A DNA stretch of 48,677 nucleotides from a virus, in the IMG/VR virus record IMGVR_UViG_3300009506_000054, positions 1 to 48,677 of that record. One strand, 5' to 3'. Positions 41,334 through 47,811 of the stretch are shown here, piece after piece (the first letter of the stretch is position 1; each line of letters starts with the position of its first letter). The position numbers and the translations under genes were made by a program. The notes below the pieces were generated by a model. That model saw only the letters and a program-made list of their open reading frames with translations. It was not told the origin of the DNA and searched no databases.

Positions 41334-42145
41334 CGCTTGGCTCCTCTGAATCCTGAGTGGTGCTTACGAACATACTTCTGCAATCTGGTAAGTGTCTTCT
41401 CGTCAATCCTTCTGTGGGCATCTAGTCCCACTCGCTTTGCTTGCTCGAACTTTTGAATCCCGTGCTCGAATTCTGGACAAACATATCTACTTGTCCATTT
41501 TACAATCCAATCCCAGAAATGGGGATCTTCCTCCCTGAGTTGGTTCAACATCTTGATTGGCTTATGAATATGCGGGATAATGGTTACGAAGTACATGGGG
41601 TGGATAGTGATATTAGCAAATGAAAAATAGATGTTTCTTATGGGAACGTCAGTGAAGTCGAAGTTCGGAAGCAAGATATCTCGAAGGAGGATGAGGTCGG
41701 CCGGAAACTTTTTGAAAAACTCAGTCGTACGGTAGAAGACAGTGACATCTGTCCAACCGTCACACTGGCGCTTACGACCAGGAATCCACGATAAAACCAC
41801 TGCTTGGATACATGGCCCCATAGTACTACCGCGTTTAGATGTTTTATTTGGATCATTTTTGAGGAGGTGGTTATAGCAATGGAAGGCAACACTTCCATAT
41901 TTAGCCTTCTTTTTTCGAAGTTCCCACAGCATCGCTGCTGCATCGATGGAGTCCTGTACGACATAGCCCTTCTTAAGCATAGTCATCTTAGACTTCGTAA
42001 ATCCACAGTCTTCGATCTCGAAGTCATTGAGGAGTGGGCCTTTAAAAAGAACGGTGTGATTGTTGATGATCTTCCTATTGCCACTGAAGAAGTCGGCTGG
42101 ATAAAACGACAATTCAATGGCTGCCTTGACAAATTGCTCCTTCAA
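41330..42145 (-). CDS. Divergent thymidylate-synthase-fold protein (candidate)
   Basis: 271 residues from TTG 42145, with GAGGAG upstream and overlap with the preceding stop. No simple family match, but the order of elements follows thymidylate synthase: MGPCIQAVVLSWIPG with C112 at the catalytic position, VTVFYRTTEFFKKFPADLIL with R139-T-T-E142 for RSxD and Asp150 for the base-reading residue, and SFANITIHPMYF with H182 near the HxY motif. The flanking gene is a clear member of the same family, so duplication is plausible. The extra about 70 residues at the C-terminus are basic and helical. Function unknown; a role in pyrimidine modification is inferred. Confidence 0.6.
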   Translation of the reverse strand: MKEQFVKAAIELSFYPADFFSGNRKIINNHTVLFKGPLLNDFEIEDCGFTKSKMTMLKKGYVVQDSIDAAAMLWELRKKKAKYGSVAFHCYNHLLKNDPNKTSKRGSTMGPCIQAVVLSWIPGRKRQCDGWTDVTVFYRTTEFFKKFPADLILLRDILLPNFDFTDVPIRNIYFSFANITIHPMYFVTIIPHIHKPIKMLNQLREEDPHFWDWIVKWTSRYVCPEFEHGIQKFEQAKRVGLDAHRRIDEKTLTRLQKYVRKHHSGFRGAKR

Positions 42146-42798
42146 TAGTTACTCCTCTGGCGGAATTTGTTGACCTCGCTCTTCTTCCAGTACATACGAA
42201 AGATCTGGTCTGCGTCAAGTCCCATATGAACGAAGACTGAGATGAGCGCGGGAATAGTTCCCTTCATATGGCTAAAAAACCTCGGTACATCGACGAGCTG
42301 ATGCGTTTGTTTCCAAGGCCGTTGCTTAAGACAGTTCGATGCACACCCAATCAGATAAATAACCTCGAAGCAACCTGGCTCAAGATCATCTCCTTCAGCC
42401 CAATTACATAAGACTACGAGCTTGTCCTCCTCATCAGGGTCTACGTCAATAATTTGGTCCGAGGTGATGCCAGCGAGCAAGTGTGCCTCCACAATGAAGT
42501 GGAGAGCGTCGGCGAGTTCCTCGAGCACGTGGTTCTTTAACTCGGGATGGATGCGATAGGCTTCACACGCCTCAGTCAGTTCCTCGGTCGCACGCCAGAA
42601 GAAGTCCTTCAGCCGAGCCTGCCCGTGTCTGTCGTGGATGTCGACCGGGCAGTCCTGCGTGTGGCAGAGACCGTTCTTGACCTCGATGGGAATGTACTTC
42701 TCCATTAGCGAGTGCTGTCTGGCAAAGATGAGATCAAGCCGATCCTGCTCGGAGAAGTTAGTGGGAATCACGTCCCCGCTAATATCATCTACGTTCAT
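42142..42798 (-). CDS. All-alpha NTP pyrophosphatase, dimeric dUTPase/dCTPase-like
   Basis: 218 residues, ATG 42798 with AAAGGAG upstream. Metal-binding motifs E73-x2-E76 (TEELTEACEAY) and E94-x2-D97 (LEELADALHFIVE), plus a C-terminal YWKKSEVNKFRQRSNY, match the dUTPase_2 / MazG-like superfamily. It would hydrolyse dUTP or dCTP (or both) to the monophosphate. In phages with modified cytosine such an enzyme removes normal dCTP; with the deaminase and UDG it would keep dUTP low. Overlaps the kinase stop by 14 bases. Confidence 0.8.
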   Translation of the reverse strand: MNVDDISGDVIPTNFSEQDRLDLIFARQHSLMEKYIPIEVKNGLCHTQDCPVDIHDRHGQARLKDFFWRATEELTEACEAYRIHPELKNHVLEELADALHFIVEAHLLAGITSDQIIDVDPDEEDKLVVLCNWAEGDDLEPGCFEVIYLIGCASNCLKQRPWKQTHQLVDVPRFFSHMKGTIPALISVFVHMGLDADQIFRMYWKKSEVNKFRQRSNY

Positions 42799-43273
42799 GA
42801 GTCAATGCTCCTTTCACCATTGCTACGACTAAGTCCGTTTGTTCGTACATGGTATAAACGATATTGGCAAAATTGATACCGACATTATCATAGATAGCAA
42901 GAATCTTATCATGGTGACGTTCTATCATTTGAAGATGGAATTGATTATCCGTTGGGGAAGGTTTATGATCCTCAAGGGACCTTAACGCGCGACAATATAT
43001 TATAAGGTCATTGCGAGCTATAAAACGGTCCATAAACTCGTCGGGAATATCAGGGTCACTACGAAGGATACCATAGACCGATTGGGTAAGAATGGGATGA
43101 CGGTCAATGATCATTCCGTCTATCCTCTCATAAATTCGAAGTTTGGCTAATAGCCCTTCCCAATCAGCTGGTCGTCCTTCCTTTTCCTTGATAGGCCATC
43201 CTGTGGCATTGTGAATTGCGAGGGCGAGAGTTGACTTACCACAGTTGTCGGGTCCTTCCAAGATTATGTTCAT
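42785..43273 (-). CDS. P-loop nucleotide kinase (dNMP/thymidylate kinase-like)
   Basis: 162 residues from ATG 43273 with AAAGGA upstream; the longer frame starts inside the promoter and is rejected. Walker A GPDNCGKS at 7-14 in the MNIILEGPDNCGKSTLALAI start, a DRH at about 56-58 (GMIIDRHPILTQSVYG) like thymidylate-kinase DR(Y/H) motifs, and a RALRSLEDHKPSP lid-like segment. It would phosphorylate a deoxynucleoside monophosphate, perhaps the product of the two synthase-like enzymes. First gene of the - strand operon. Confidence 0.82.
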   Translation of the reverse strand: MNIILEGPDNCGKSTLALAIHNATGWPIKEKEGRPADWEGLLAKLRIYERIDGMIIDRHPILTQSVYGILRSDPDIPDEFMDRFIARNDLIIYCRALRSLEDHKPSPTDNQFHLQMIERHHDKILAIYDNVGINFANIVYTMYEQTDLVVAMVKGALTHERR

Positions 43274-43289
43274 TTCCCAGAATCCTTTC

Positions 43290-43337
43290 GGTTGACGTTG
43301 ATGACTACAATATATAATATTGAGTGCGTCGTCAACC
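43290..43337. promoter_or_regulatory. Dyad-symmetric overlapping divergent promoters
   Basis: GGTTGACG (43290-43297) and CGTCAACC (43330-43337) are perfect inverted copies 32 bases apart and serve as -35 boxes for both strands. On the + strand TTGACG, spacing 17, TAATAT (43315-43320). On the - strand TTGACG (43335-43330), spacing 17, TATTGT (43312-43307). The two promoters occupy the same DNA, so polymerase can bind only one way at a time. Confidence 0.75.
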
Positions 43338-43361
43338 AATGAATTTCATGGAGGATACCGA

Positions 43362-43568
43362 ATGTCCGATAACCCCTTCGAGGACTACATTCCAGCTAAG
43401 GAAGCCGCGGTAATTATCGGCATTTCCTATGAGCTTCTCATGTCAAGATACTACAAAGAGAAGATCAAAGGTGTGAAACAGGGCTACGCTGTCTTCTTCC
43501 ACAAGGATGAGGTCGAACGCGAGCGGCAGGAACAAGAGGAACGCGATAACGCTAAGACGGAAGATTAA
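43362..43568 (+). CDS. Small HTH (excisionase/MerR-like) protein
   Basis: 68 residues from ATG 43362 after GGAGGATACCGA; the frame is open upstream into the promoter. IPAKEAAVIIGISYELLMSR is a helix-turn-helix of the excisionase/MerR-like DNA-binding type, followed by KGVKQGYAVFFHKDEVERER, the usual wing. Immediately next to the dyad promoter, it may regulate that switch or act as an accessory replication protein for the next gene, 6 bases downstream. Confidence 0.75.
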   Translation: MSDNPFEDYIPAKEAAVIIGISYELLMSRYYKEKIKGVKQGYAVFFHKDEVERERQEQEERDNAKTED

Positions 43569-43574
43569 CCGCCA

Positions 43575-45446
43575 ATGCTTATCCGAACCTTGTGGAAAAG
43601 CCAGCCTGGCGATTACTTCTGCATCTCGTCTAAAAGTAAGGCTGGAAAATGGAAAGACAAATTCTTCCCTAAGTCAGGGTTGAATAAGATCAGAGCTTAT
43701 ATTAATGAAAATCTCGATAAGGATATTTACTTCTGCCCTCATGGATTTAAGAAACCCCGACGACTTAAAGAATATGCTGTCATGCCCAGAGTACTTTGGG
43801 CTGATCTTGATGAAGCAGATCCTCGAACAATGACTCCAATGCCGACAATAGCAATTCAATCTTCGCCAGGAAGATACGTCGGTCTATGGCTTGTTGATAA
43901 GATAGTTTCCGAAAGCATCAATCGCCGTCTGACTTATCAGGTTGGTGGAGATCCTGGTGGCTGGGACGTTACTCAAGTTCTTCGTGTACCGTTCACTTCT
44001 AATTATAAATATGAATCTACACCAAGAGTTAAAATACTCTGGCAGGATGGTCCAGAATACCAACTCGAAGAGATCGAAAGAATTCTACCTCCAGAGGATG
44101 ATGAAGAACCCAATATGGGTCGAGCGATAGCTATTTACAAGAGATATGAAAAACACCTGTCACCTTTCGTCCGTCGTGAGATTCTGAAAGGAAAACCAAA
44201 GAAAGGCAAACGCAGTGAGGTTCTGTGGCGTCTCAATAAGGAGATGCTTGAAGCAGGAATGACCACTGACGAGATTTTTGAGATACTCGTTGTCTCTCCT
44301 TGGAATAAATTCCGCAATCGACGCAACGGTAATAAACAACTCAGAAAAGAATTAGAGAAGTCAGTTCAAGAAAAGTTCGACGCTGCCCCTATTGAAGCTC
44401 ATGAGGAATATGAGGACAAATTTCTTGTCACTAGTTTAGCTGATGTAGAGGAAGAAGTTCTTGATTGGATTTGGTATCCTTACCTAGCTCGTCGGGAACT
44501 TACTATCCTTGAAGGAGATCCAGGATTAGGTAAGTCCTATGTTGCTCAAATGATAGGACTTCACTTAGTCGACGGTAAACGACTTCCAACTGTAAAAGCT
44601 CATAAAGCAGTCCAAGGGAAGGTAGTTTATTTCGATCTTGAGAACAGCGCAGGAACAGTTACTAAAGCTCGATTGATAGATAACGGTTGCCAAAACATGC
44701 AAGATTATTACCAGGAAGAACAAGTCTTTATGATAGATGACGAAGATGCTATGGATATGGTATATGAAGCTCTTGAACGTGTTAGACCCGTGCTTGTGGT
44801 CTTTGATACACTTAACACTTATATAGGTAAAGCTGATGTCCACAAGGCTAGTGAAACTCAACAGGCGATGAAACACTTTGTAGAAATTGCTCGCCGATTC
44901 AATTGTGCTACAATGGTTCTACGTCATCTCACCAAATCTACTAAGGAGAAAGCACTGTACCGTGGGCAAGGATCAATTGCCTTCACTGGTATGGCTCGAG
45001 TTGTTGTTACAGTCGGACAACATCCAGATGAAGAAGATACTAGAGTTATGGCTGTAACTAAGCTTAACGTAACTAAACGACCTGATGCTCTCACCTTTGA
45101 GATTCGATCTCTCCCAGACAACCTTAAACGACAAGACAGATCCAAACTAGAATTCGGTGAGTTCGTCGATCTTACATCTGATGAGATCACTGTGGTAGCA
45201 CCAGCAAAGAAGAAACGTGGGACTGAAGTGGAGGATTTCCTACGTGACTTGCTAAGTAGTGGATCAAAGACAGTAGGAGCAGTCGAACGAGCATCCAGTG
45301 CTAGAGGAATTTCCATGAAGATTGTTCGTCGAGTAGCTGCAAATATTGGTATCGCCAAGAACTATAAGGGTCATGGCGTTAATCGCGTAGTCGAATGGGC
45401 TCTTCCTACTACCGCCTCCGCCGAGCATCCATCAAAGGAACAATAA
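43575..45446 (+). CDS. Primase-helicase (PrimPol/RepB-like primase plus RecA-fold helicase)
   Basis: 623 residues. The N-terminal about 180 residues carry LWADLDEADP with D77 and D79 and the GGWDVTQVLRVPFTSNYK segment (129-146) typical of RepB/PrimPol-type primases. A helical PriCT-like linker follows. The helicase has Walker A GDPGLGKS (314-321), Walker B LVVFDT (D411) and LRHLTKSTKEKA, as in AAA_25/RepA-like replicative helicases. The C-terminus ends with a winged-helix-like domain. It would prime and unwind at forks for the pol I-type polymerase. Start is after the small HTH gene with weak spacing. Confidence 0.88.
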   Translation: MLIRTLWKSQPGDYFCISSKSKAGKWKDKFFPKSGLNKIRAYINENLDKDIYFCPHGFKKPRRLKEYAVMPRVLWADLDEADPRTMTPMPTIAIQSSPGRYVGLWLVDKIVSESINRRLTYQVGGDPGGWDVTQVLRVPFTSNYKYESTPRVKILWQDGPEYQLEEIERILPPEDDEEPNMGRAIAIYKRYEKHLSPFVRREILKGKPKKGKRSEVLWRLNKEMLEAGMTTDEIFEILVVSPWNKFRNRRNGNKQLRKELEKSVQEKFDAAPIEAHEEYEDKFLVTSLADVEEEVLDWIWYPYLARRELTILEGDPGLGKSYVAQMIGLHLVDGKRLPTVKAHKAVQGKVVYFDLENSAGTVTKARLIDNGCQNMQDYYQEEQVFMIDDEDAMDMVYEALERVRPVLVVFDTLNTYIGKADVHKASETQQAMKHFVEIARRFNCATMVLRHLTKSTKEKALYRGQGSIAFTGMARVVVTVGQHPDEEDTRVMAVTKLNVTKRPDALTFEIRSLPDNLKRQDRSKLEFGEFVDLTSDEITVVAPAKKKRGTEVEDFLRDLLSSGSKTVGAVERASSARGISMKIVRRVAANIGIAKNYKGHGVNRVVEWALPTTASAEHPSKEQ

Positions 45447-45582
45447 TAAACTTGACCACTATTGCAATGAGGATAATTACCCAAACTACAGTAGGCCAAG
45501 GAACCATTCCCAAGAATCGGGCGAGAGCATCTAAGAGCTTATTCGGATCAGCCGAAACATGAGGAAGCTCGCAAAGAAACAT
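45409..45582 (-). CDS. Small single-span membrane protein
   Basis: 57 residues from ATG 45582: a short polar N-terminus, then WPTVVWVIILIAIVVKFIIV (30-49) as a clear transmembrane span and a basic MDARRRR end (positive-inside). It overlaps the 3' end of the primase-helicase on the opposite strand by 38 bases. Ribosome binding site is weak, so it is a candidate only. Confidence 0.42.
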   Translation of the reverse strand: MFLCELPHVSADPNKLLDALARFLGMVPWPTVVWVIILIAIVVKFIIVPLMDARRRR

Positions 45583-45607
45583 ATATCTACCGATCTTTCG
45601 AGGTCCT

Positions 45608-45634
45608 GCGTGTGTATATGATACACGAACACGC
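45608..45634. other. Imperfect hairpin near the convergent junction
   Basis: GCGTGT (45608-45613) pairs with ACACGC (45629-45634) or GTGTAT with ATACAC (45612-45617, 45621-45626). It lies between the primase-helicase and the - strand genes; a transcription end is possible but no T run follows. Confidence 0.3.
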
Positions 45635-45711
45635 TTCGGATGGCAAATTCTGATGCGCTATCGGGTTATGTCGTGAACCGGAGGAAATTGTTTGATGTCA
45701 TACATATATGA

Positions 45712-46233
45712 TTATATCTCGTGATATACCGCATCCAAGAAATATCTGATCATAATATGCCGAGCTCTATGCCAGTTCTGAAGTAATGGTTCCTTCAGTT
45801 GTATCTTTCTTAGCGTACTATAGGCTGTCTTGACTAACGGGATTAAATCTCTCCCGGGATTATCAAGATGGTCTACACTTATATTACAAAGAACCGACAA
45901 CTCTGTGTCGCTAAACAGTAGAACATGAGAGGCTAGCCAATAGGATAAATCTCCCTCAGGAGTTGATGCTATAGCAATAGCTCGTTCATCTTCATCCACA
46001 GGTTTAACCAATGAAACGATTAGATCGGCACGAGCTGCGTTGTACTTAGTTACATAGCTATTCTCAGATGGTCCAAGGGTATAGTAAATACGGTAGATTA
46101 GAGAAGCAAGATTTGATCTATGAACTTTGATTAGTTCGTCTGGGATAGAGAGGACGTTTCGTGCTACCCATAGTACCATGGGCTTTGTAGGCTCTAAGTC
46201 AACCCAAACCTTGTTTGGAATATAGCCTCTCAC
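45712..46233 (-). CDS. Unknown protein, GTG start
   Basis: 173 residues, helical, with no recognised motif. It contains LASLIYRIYYTLGPSENSYV and a Leu-rich middle (YWLASHVLLFSDTELSVL). GTG 46233 overlaps the upstream stop (GTGA), which fixes the start. Last gene of the right - strand operon; function unknown. Confidence 0.6.
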   Translation of the reverse strand: MRGYIPNKVWVDLEPTKPMVLWVARNVLSIPDELIKVHRSNLASLIYRIYYTLGPSENSYVTKYNAARADLIVSLVKPVDEDERAIAIASTPEGDLSYWLASHVLLFSDTELSVLCNISVDHLDNPGRDLIPLVKTAYSTLRKIQLKEPLLQNWHRARHIMIRYFLDAVYHEI

Positions 46234-46421
46234 TCCGGCACTACTATGATCTTCATACCAGGAAGGAGTACAGCTGGTTCATTCAATTCTATTAAAAGAG
46301 CCATTGTTAGTTTCCCGGTGACAGGATCCTTGTTAAAAGAGGAAGCTTGAACTACCAATGTAGGCTGAGTTACCCATTTGTTCAATTCAAAACGGAGATC
46401 ATCTATCTGCTTATCTCTCAT
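46230..46421 (-). CDS. Small unknown protein
   Basis: 63 residues, ATG 46421 overlapping the upstream stop and its own stop overlapping the next start. Beta pattern in the second half (KLTMALLIELNEPAVLLPGM then KIIVVPE) suggests a small barrel. No family recognised. Confidence 0.58.
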   Translation of the reverse strand: MRDKQIDDLRFELNKWVTQPTLVVQASSFNKDPVTGKLTMALLIELNEPAVLLPGMKIIVVPE

Positions 46422-46696
46422 GCCTTTAACCTCAGGATTGGGACATAGTCTTCAGTGAGCAGATAAGGAGCTGTGTTGTTGAAAACTGAGTAACAACAGT
46501 CTTGGATAAAGATTTTGACCTCTGGAGACATATCAGCAAAATGGACACAGTGCAGAGCTTCAAGCCTCTCTATATCTCTTGATGGTAAATGTACCCTCAG
46601 AATCCTGCACCACGTCCGGAAACTGCAAATGTCGAAATAGCCCTTTTTGGCCATCTTTTCCATTGACATTTTTACTACTTGGTGATCGAGGTCCAT
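46418..46696 (-). CDS. Small unknown protein
   Basis: 92 residues from ATG 46696, which has TTAGGAGAGACG before it. Several Cys and His (FDICSFRTWC, LHCVHFADM, FIQDCCYSVF) but no classic zinc pattern. It overlaps the zinc-knuckle gene over 137 bases in another frame; its strong ribosome binding site and the coupling with the next gene favour this frame as real. Confidence 0.6.
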   Translation of the reverse strand: MDLDHQVVKMSMEKMAKKGYFDICSFRTWCRILRVHLPSRDIERLEALHCVHFADMSPEVKIFIQDCCYSVFNNTAPYLLTEDYVPILRLKA

Positions 46697-46913
46697 CGTC
46701 TCTCCTAAGGTAGGGAGCGACTATTCTCCTTAGATCGTCGCCGCACTGACGGATTGCTGACTGTCGCTGATTCAACCCTTCTCCGTGGAGTGTGAAAGTT
46801 TGCCACTGAATACCAAGCTTATCAAGAAGATGAGCAAGTTGTTGTACTTCTGTGGCAGGACAGTCCTTCTTTGAATGGTACATGCTGTTACAGGTAGGAC
46901 AGAATCTAGGCAC
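46560..46913 (-). CDS. Zinc-knuckle protein, possibly with a disturbed 3' end
   Basis: 117 residues from GTG 46913 behind AGGAG (8-base spacing). The N-terminus VPRFCPTCNSMYHSKKDCPA has C-x2-C-x4-H-x4-C, a CCHC zinc knuckle. After APYLRR (about residue 68) the sequence becomes Ser/Gly/Lys-rich and low in structure, exactly where it overlaps the next gene and its ribosome binding site. A one-base change would end the protein at a TAG near 46710, so a frameshift or true long overlap must be considered. Function unknown. Confidence 0.5.
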   Translation of the reverse strand: MPRFCPTCNSMYHSKKDCPATEVQQLAHLLDKLGIQWQTFTLHGEGLNQRQSAIRQCGDDLRRIVAPYLRRDDGPRSPSSKNVNGKDGQKGLFRHLQFPDVVQDSEGTFTIKRYREA

Positions 46914-46929
46914 CGGACCGACTCCTGCA

Positions 46930-47110
46930 GTTGGCGTCAAAAGCCGGCCCGGCGTATCCGCTGCGGTATCGAACAAAATAGGCTACCGCGAACCTAAAAC
47001 ATCTGAGTACGAGCTTACATGGCCCCAGACCATGCGCCCCTCGCCCGGTCACACCGAGCCATGTGCGTAGAGGTGGGCCCTGAAGTGGATAAGGCTTCAG
47101 GGTAGGCAAC
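46930..47110. ncRNA. Non-coding stretch with three stable hairpins
   Basis: Between the zinc-knuckle gene and the 54-aa gene lie about 200 GC-rich bases with no good frame but three stems: GCGGTA/TACCGC (46963-46968, 46984-46989), ACATGGC/GCCATGT (47017-47023, 47058-47064) and CCCTGAAG/CTTCAGGG (47078-47085, 47095-47102). It lacks a tRNA cloverleaf. A structured RNA or a long regulatory leader on the - strand is possible. Confidence 0.4.
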
Positions 47111-47120
47111 AGGAAGAACA

Positions 47121-47285
47121 CTAGGCGCCCCTCCTTTTAATCATGGCCCGTCCGCCTTTCAAAATCTTGGTGACGATGTACAGCTGATCCTTCATTCTCA
47201 GTTCGTCGCCAACCTTGAGTCGGAAGACAGGAGCATGATCGATTTCAGGCGGTTCAATGATGGGTTTAGGAGTCTCGGGTTGCAT
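47121..47285 (-). CDS. Small basic beta-barrel-like protein
   Basis: 54 residues from ATG 47285, which overlaps the stop of the upstream gene (ATGA). After a Pro-rich N-terminus (QPETPKPIIEPPEI) comes FRLKVGDELRMKDQLYIVTK and a basic KGGRAMIKRRGA end, the pattern of small KOW/SH3-like phage proteins. Coupled overlap and compositional sense support translation. Function unknown, nucleic-acid binding possible. Confidence 0.6.
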   Translation of the reverse strand: MQPETPKPIIEPPEIDHAPVFRLKVGDELRMKDQLYIVTKILKGGRAMIKRRGA

Positions 47286-47482
47286 CAGTACCCCACGAGG
47301 TTGGAAACAGTGATGAAGAGGATTATCAAACAGACGAAGATGCCGACAAGAGCGAACTCACCCCATTGTCGTTGATAATGGTTGGTGAGCACGTCGTTTA
47401 TAAAAACGACTACCATTGAAAATGACAGAGCTGCTCCACAGAACATGAAGAAGTGAACGGCATACTTCTCGAAGTGGGTCAA
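47285..47482 (-). CDS. Two-span small membrane protein
   Basis: 65 residues, ATG 47482 overlapping the upstream stop by four bases. Two hydrophobic spans (FFMFCGAALSFSMVVVFI, about 11-28, and FALVGIFVCLIILFITV, about 43-59) joined by a polar loop (NDVLTNHYQRQWGE). Could be a second holin-like or a superinfection/immunity membrane protein; lies in the right-hand operon, far from the endolysin. Confidence 0.62.
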   Translation of the reverse strand: MTHFEKYAVHFFMFCGAALSFSMVVVFINDVLTNHYQRQWGEFALVGIFVCLIILFITVSNLVGY

Positions 47483-47811
47483 GATGCCCTCCTCAGAATT
47501 TGTGCGGTGATCTTTTTCATGGCTTCAAGTTCGTTGAGAGTGCGGTCAAGTTCCTTCTTTCCATTGGGTGTCACTGAGTAGAATGGACGACCTTCAATCA
47601 GTTTCTTACCGTGGGGATTCCGCTCGACGTTGATCCATCGCTGAAGATAACCCATCTCGCACAGACGATTCAGCATTGAGTAGATACCTGTTTTAAGCGA
47701 GTCGTGTCGTCGCGTTGTGGTCATGATAAGACCAGCGACATTGTTCCCGTAGGAACTATCCTTCAAGATCCCAACTGCTAACAGGATCAGGATTCTCTTG
47801 TAGGTTAGCAC
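47479..47811 (-). CDS. PadR-like winged-helix transcription regulator
   Basis: 110 residues from GTG 47811, overlapping the upstream stop. ILLAVGILKDSSYGNNVAGL, LKTGIYSMLNRLCEMGYLQR and GRPFYSVTPNGKKELDRTLN match the PadR family: N-terminal wHTH and a C-terminal dimer helix. It is the only clear transcription regulator in the right operon and may time its expression. Confidence 0.8.
   Translation of the reverse strand: MLTYKRILILLAVGILKDSSYGNNVAGLIMTTTRRHDSLKTGIYSMLNRLCEMGYLQRWINVERNPHGKKLIEGRPFYSVTPNGKKELDRTLNELEAMKKITAQILRRAS

Noticed and set aside
43320-43361. Upstream TTG extension of the small HTH gene
   Set aside because: It would begin within the -10 region of its own promoter; ATG 43362 has a good GGAGGA site.
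45691-45720. Short + strand reading frame after a GGAGG-like site near 45680
   Set aside because: It ends after nine codons and overlaps the 3' end of the - strand gene.
46914-47120. tRNA gene suspected because of stable stems and a TTCGA-like sequence
   Set aside because: No cloverleaf, T-arm pairing or anticodon arm can be drawn on either strand.
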